A stretch of 64,000 nucleotides of DNA, from positions 496,001-560,000 of the forward strand of contig NZ_FTNT01000001.1 in NCBI RefSeq assembly GCF_900156495.1, written 5' to 3'. This DNA comes from Williamsia sterculiae (lineage in GTDB: Bacteria > Actinomycetota > Actinomycetes > Mycobacteriales > Mycobacteriaceae). Of the stretch, positions 61,969-64,000 are shown in pieces. Position numbers and translations under genes: made by a program. The notes below the pieces were generated by a model. That model was not told where the DNA came from. It was given only the letters and a program-made list of their open reading frames with translations, and made no database searches. How positions within the stretch are numbered: position 1 is the first letter of the stretch; each line of letters opens with the position of its first letter.

Positions 61969-63302
61969 GTCTGCACCTGAACCTGTCGTTGATGACACCC
62001 GGTCATTTTCGCCAGGCATGGCGACTGCCGCACGCCGACCCGTTGGCCTACCTGGACATCGACCACTTCGTTCGGCTGGCGAGGTTGGCGGAGGCGGCGA
62101 AGATCGACGCCGTGTTCCTCGGCGACGGTCCCGCGTTGCGGGGAGAGATCGGTGACGCGCCGGGCAGCGGTATAGATCCGTTGATCCTGCTGGGTCATAT
62201 CGCCGCGGTCACCGACCAGCTGGGTGTGGTGATCACCAGCTCGACCACCTACAACTCGCCCTATAACCTGGCCCGCCGATTCCAGGCCCTCGACCACGTG
62301 ACGAAGGGTCGGGCTGCGGTGAACATCGTGACCACCGGGACCCCCGCCGCGGCCGCCAACTTCGGTCTCGACGACCATCCCGACAAGGTGACCCGGTACC
62401 GGCGTGCGTGGGAATTCCTGGACGTGGTGACCAAACTGTGGGACAGCTGGGAGACCGACTGGTTGGTCGCCGACAAGGGATCGGGCCGGTACGGCGACCC
62501 GGAGAAGGTGCACCGCATCGACCACCACGGTGAGTTCTTCTCCGTCGCGGGCCCGCTCCCGGTGGCCGCCGGTCCGCAGGGTCGACCGGTCCTGGTCCAG
62601 GCCGGTGGTTCGGAGGGCGGATTGAAGCTGGCCGGTGACTTTGCCGACGTGGTCTTCACCGTGGCTCAGACCCGTTCCAAGGCTGTCGCTTTCCGTCGGG
62701 ACATCCGTGCGCGTGCCGGGGCGGCGGGTCGGCACCCCGACGACGTCAAGGTCTCCTTGGGTGTGGTGGTGCTGGTGGACGAGACCGCGGAGGCCGCCCA
62801 ACGGCGCCTTGCGGAGTTGGCCGACACCTTGCCCATCGAACGGTTGGCGAGACAACTCGTGGACGGCTTGGGACTGTCGGCAACCGATTTCGGTCCCGAC
62901 GACCCGATCACCTCGGACGACTTGCCCGCCGACCTCCCGCCGTCGGCGTTCTCGACGGGCTTCGCCGTGTCGACGCGCGCGTTGATCGCCGAACGACCGC
63001 ACACCCCGCGGGAACTGATCGTGGCCAGCGCCGGGGGTGCGGGGCATCGGCTGCTGGTGGGTTCCGCCGAGCAGGTGGCCGACGATCTGCAGGAGTGGTT
63101 CGCCGCCGGTGCTGCCGACGGTTTCACCATCATGCCCGCCGATACCGCCGTCGACCTGCCCAACTTCACCCGGTTGGTGGTGCCGATCCTGCAGCAGCGT
63201 GGCCTGTTCCGGCGTGACTACACCGAGCCGACGCTACGGGGCCGCCTCGGCTTGCCTGCTGCGCGCGGCGTGGCGGTGTCAGGCGGAGCGCAGGTGGGCT
63301 GA
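61965..63302 (+). CDS. DszA/NtaA-family FMN-dependent monooxygenase (third copy)
   Basis: 445 residues from GTG 61965 (GTGA overlap). The family pattern is complete: [76 protein letters not shown] and [23 protein letters not shown]. As the last gene of the seven-gene operon it gives this region three DszA-type enzymes. Its end overlaps the convergent ATPase gene by 24 bp. Confidence 0.9.
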   Translation: MSLHLNLSLMTPGHFRQAWRLPHADPLAYLDIDHFVRLARLAEAAKIDAVFLGDGPALRGEIGDAPGSGIDPLILLGHIAAVTDQLGVVITSSTTYNSPYNLARRFQALDHVTKGRAAVNIVTTGTPAAAANFGLDDHPDKVTRYRRAWEFLDVVTKLWDSWETDWLVADKGSGRYGDPEKVHRIDHHGEFFSVAGPLPVAAGPQGRPVLVQAGGSEGGLKLAGDFADVVFTVAQTRSKAVAFRRDIRARAGAAGRHPDDVKVSLGVVVLVDETAEAAQRRLAELADTLPIERLARQLVDGLGLSATDFGPDDPITSDDLPADLPPSAFSTGFAVSTRALIAERPHTPRELIVASAGGAGHRLLVGSAEQVADDLQEWFAAGAADGFTIMPADTAVDLPNFTRLVVPILQQRGLFRRDYTEPTLRGRLGLPAARGVAVSGGAQVG

Positions 63303-64000
63303 AGTCTCCACCGGTGTCCCGGGAATGGCGGCAATCAGCTCGCGAGTGTAGGCGTGTTCGGAACCGTCGAACACCGCACCGACGGAACCCGTCTCGACCA
63401 CCTGGCCGTCCTTCATCACCGTCACGTCGTCGGCGATCATTCGCACCACGCCGAGATCGTGGGTGACGAAGACGTAGCTCAGTCCACGCTCGGACTGGAG
63501 ATCGACGAGCAACTGCAGGATCTGCGCCTGCACCGACACGTCGAGCGCACTGACCGCCTCGTCGAGGACCAATACCTCGGGTTGCACGGCGAGCGCCCGG
63601 GCGATGGCGACGCGTTGCCGCTGGCCGCCCGACAGCTCGCCCGGCTGCCTCCGAGCGACCTCCGGGGGCAAGGACACGGCATCGAGGAGTTCGCCGACCC
63701 GCTCTCTACGGCCGTCCTTGCCACCGCCCAGACCGAAGGCGACGAGGGGTTCGGAGATGATCCGCGCCACCGAATACCGGGGATCGAGCGAGGTGAACGG
63801 GTTCTGGAACACGAACTGCAGGTTGCGCCGGACCTGACGGAGGTCGTCGCCGCGCAGGGTGGTCAGCTCGTTGCCGTCGATCCGCACGGATCCGGCGTCG
63901 GGAGTCGCCAACCCGGCGACGATGCGCGCCAGTGTCGACTTCCCGGCCCCCGACTCACCGACGATCGCGTGGGTGGTGCCGCGGCGCAGCGTGAGGTCGA
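63279..64000 (-). CDS. Dpp/Opp-type ABC transporter ATPase (5' end outside window)
   Basis: The C-terminal 240 residues are visible. The frame stays open to the window edge, where Walker [11 protein letters not shown] appears near 63950. [16 protein letters not shown], signature [12 protein letters not shown] and Walker [14 protein letters not shown] follow. The Walker B aspartate-glutamate pair is present, with Ala in place of the usual Pro after it. It belongs to a second peptide-type importer whose other genes should lie to the right, again next to monooxygenase genes. Confidence 0.9.
   Translation of the reverse strand, partial: DLTLRRGTTHAIVGESGAGKSTLARIVAGLATPDAGSVRIDGNELTTLRGDDLRQVRRNLQFVFQNPFTSLDPRYSVARIISEPLVAFGLGGGKDGRRERVGELLDAVSLPPEVARRQPGELSGGQRQRVAIARALAVQPEVLVLDEAVSALDVSVQAQILQLLVDLQSERGLSYVFVTHDLGVVRMIADDVTVMKDGQVVETGSVGAVFDGSEHAYTRELIAAIPGTPVETSAHLRSA

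Noticed and set aside
1-64000. tRNA or rRNA genes, insertion sequences, prophage or integrase
   Set aside because: No clover-leaf sequence, ribosomal RNA motif, transposase, integrase or phage protein was recognised on either strand.

Overview
The window looks like chromosome of a mycolic-acid actinobacterium (Mycobacteriales), most likely Gordonia or a close relative. The DNA is strongly GC-rich. The order menE, two DUF3349 genes, a small membrane protein gene, pitA, and then menB matches the Mycobacterium tuberculosis Rv0542c-Rv0548c neighbourhood. There is an F420-type luciferase-like oxidoreductase, a secreted protein with mycobacterial cell-wall (LGFP-like) repeats, and many paralogues of DszA/DszC-type desulfurisation enzymes. 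The genus is an inference from this gene content. No rRNA, tRNA, CRISPR array, insertion sequence or prophage was seen.

Layout. 1-3.3 kb: DrrA/DrrB-type exporter (truncated by the window edge), then an AbiEi/DUF559-like gene bracketed by four copies of a 60-bp nested palindrome. 3.0-8.3 kb: galactose module, with a sodium:solute symporter and a small membrane protein on the minus strand, divergent from a DeoR regulator, galT and galK. 8.3-10.8 kb: malQ and a small membrane protein. 10.9-17.2 kb: menaquinone/phosphate region (menE, two DUF3349 genes, Rv0544c-like, pitA, F420 oxidoreductase, lipoprotein, menB). 17.3-36.3 kb: a large cell-surface polysaccharide locus. It begins with a 16-codon leader ORF coupled to a glycosyltransferase, followed by two GMD-like dehydratases, an acyltransferase, more glycosyltransferases, a flippase, a glycoside hydrolase and an O-antigen-polymerase-like protein on the other strand, a Wzc-like co-polymerase, and three secreted LIP-family lipases interleaved with a second co-polymerase-like protein and an acyltransferase-3 protein.

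36.3-64 kb: an Eis-like acetyltransferase and an APC permease, then a large set of flavin-dependent monooxygenases. One operon (39.2-47.9 kb) joins a complete Dpp-type ABC importer to a DszC-like enzyme, a short luciferase-fold protein and a DszA/NtaA-type monooxygenase. A second operon (55.4-63.3 kb) carries the same three classes in mirrored order, plus two aldo/keto reductases and two more luciferase-like enzymes; an SsuD-like gene diverges from it. Between them lie a MatC/SLC13 permease, a MarR-MFS-isochorismatase operon with a readable promoter and operator, two secreted proteins of unknown function and a decayed DUF294 gene. Another Dpp-type ATPase gene runs off the right edge. The monooxygenase region is best read as uptake plus oxidative attack on organosulfur or heteroatom-containing compounds; the substrate cannot be read from the sequence, and no flavin reductase is present in the window.

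The least-explained signals are: (i) the five-copy 60-bp nested palindrome and its concentration around the AbiEi/DUF559-like gene; (ii) a 77-bp element at 15651 with the same architecture but unrelated sequence; (iii) the duplicated DszA / short LLM / DszC module; (iv) three lipases embedded in a polysaccharide locus; and (v) two genes whose best start codon is CTG.
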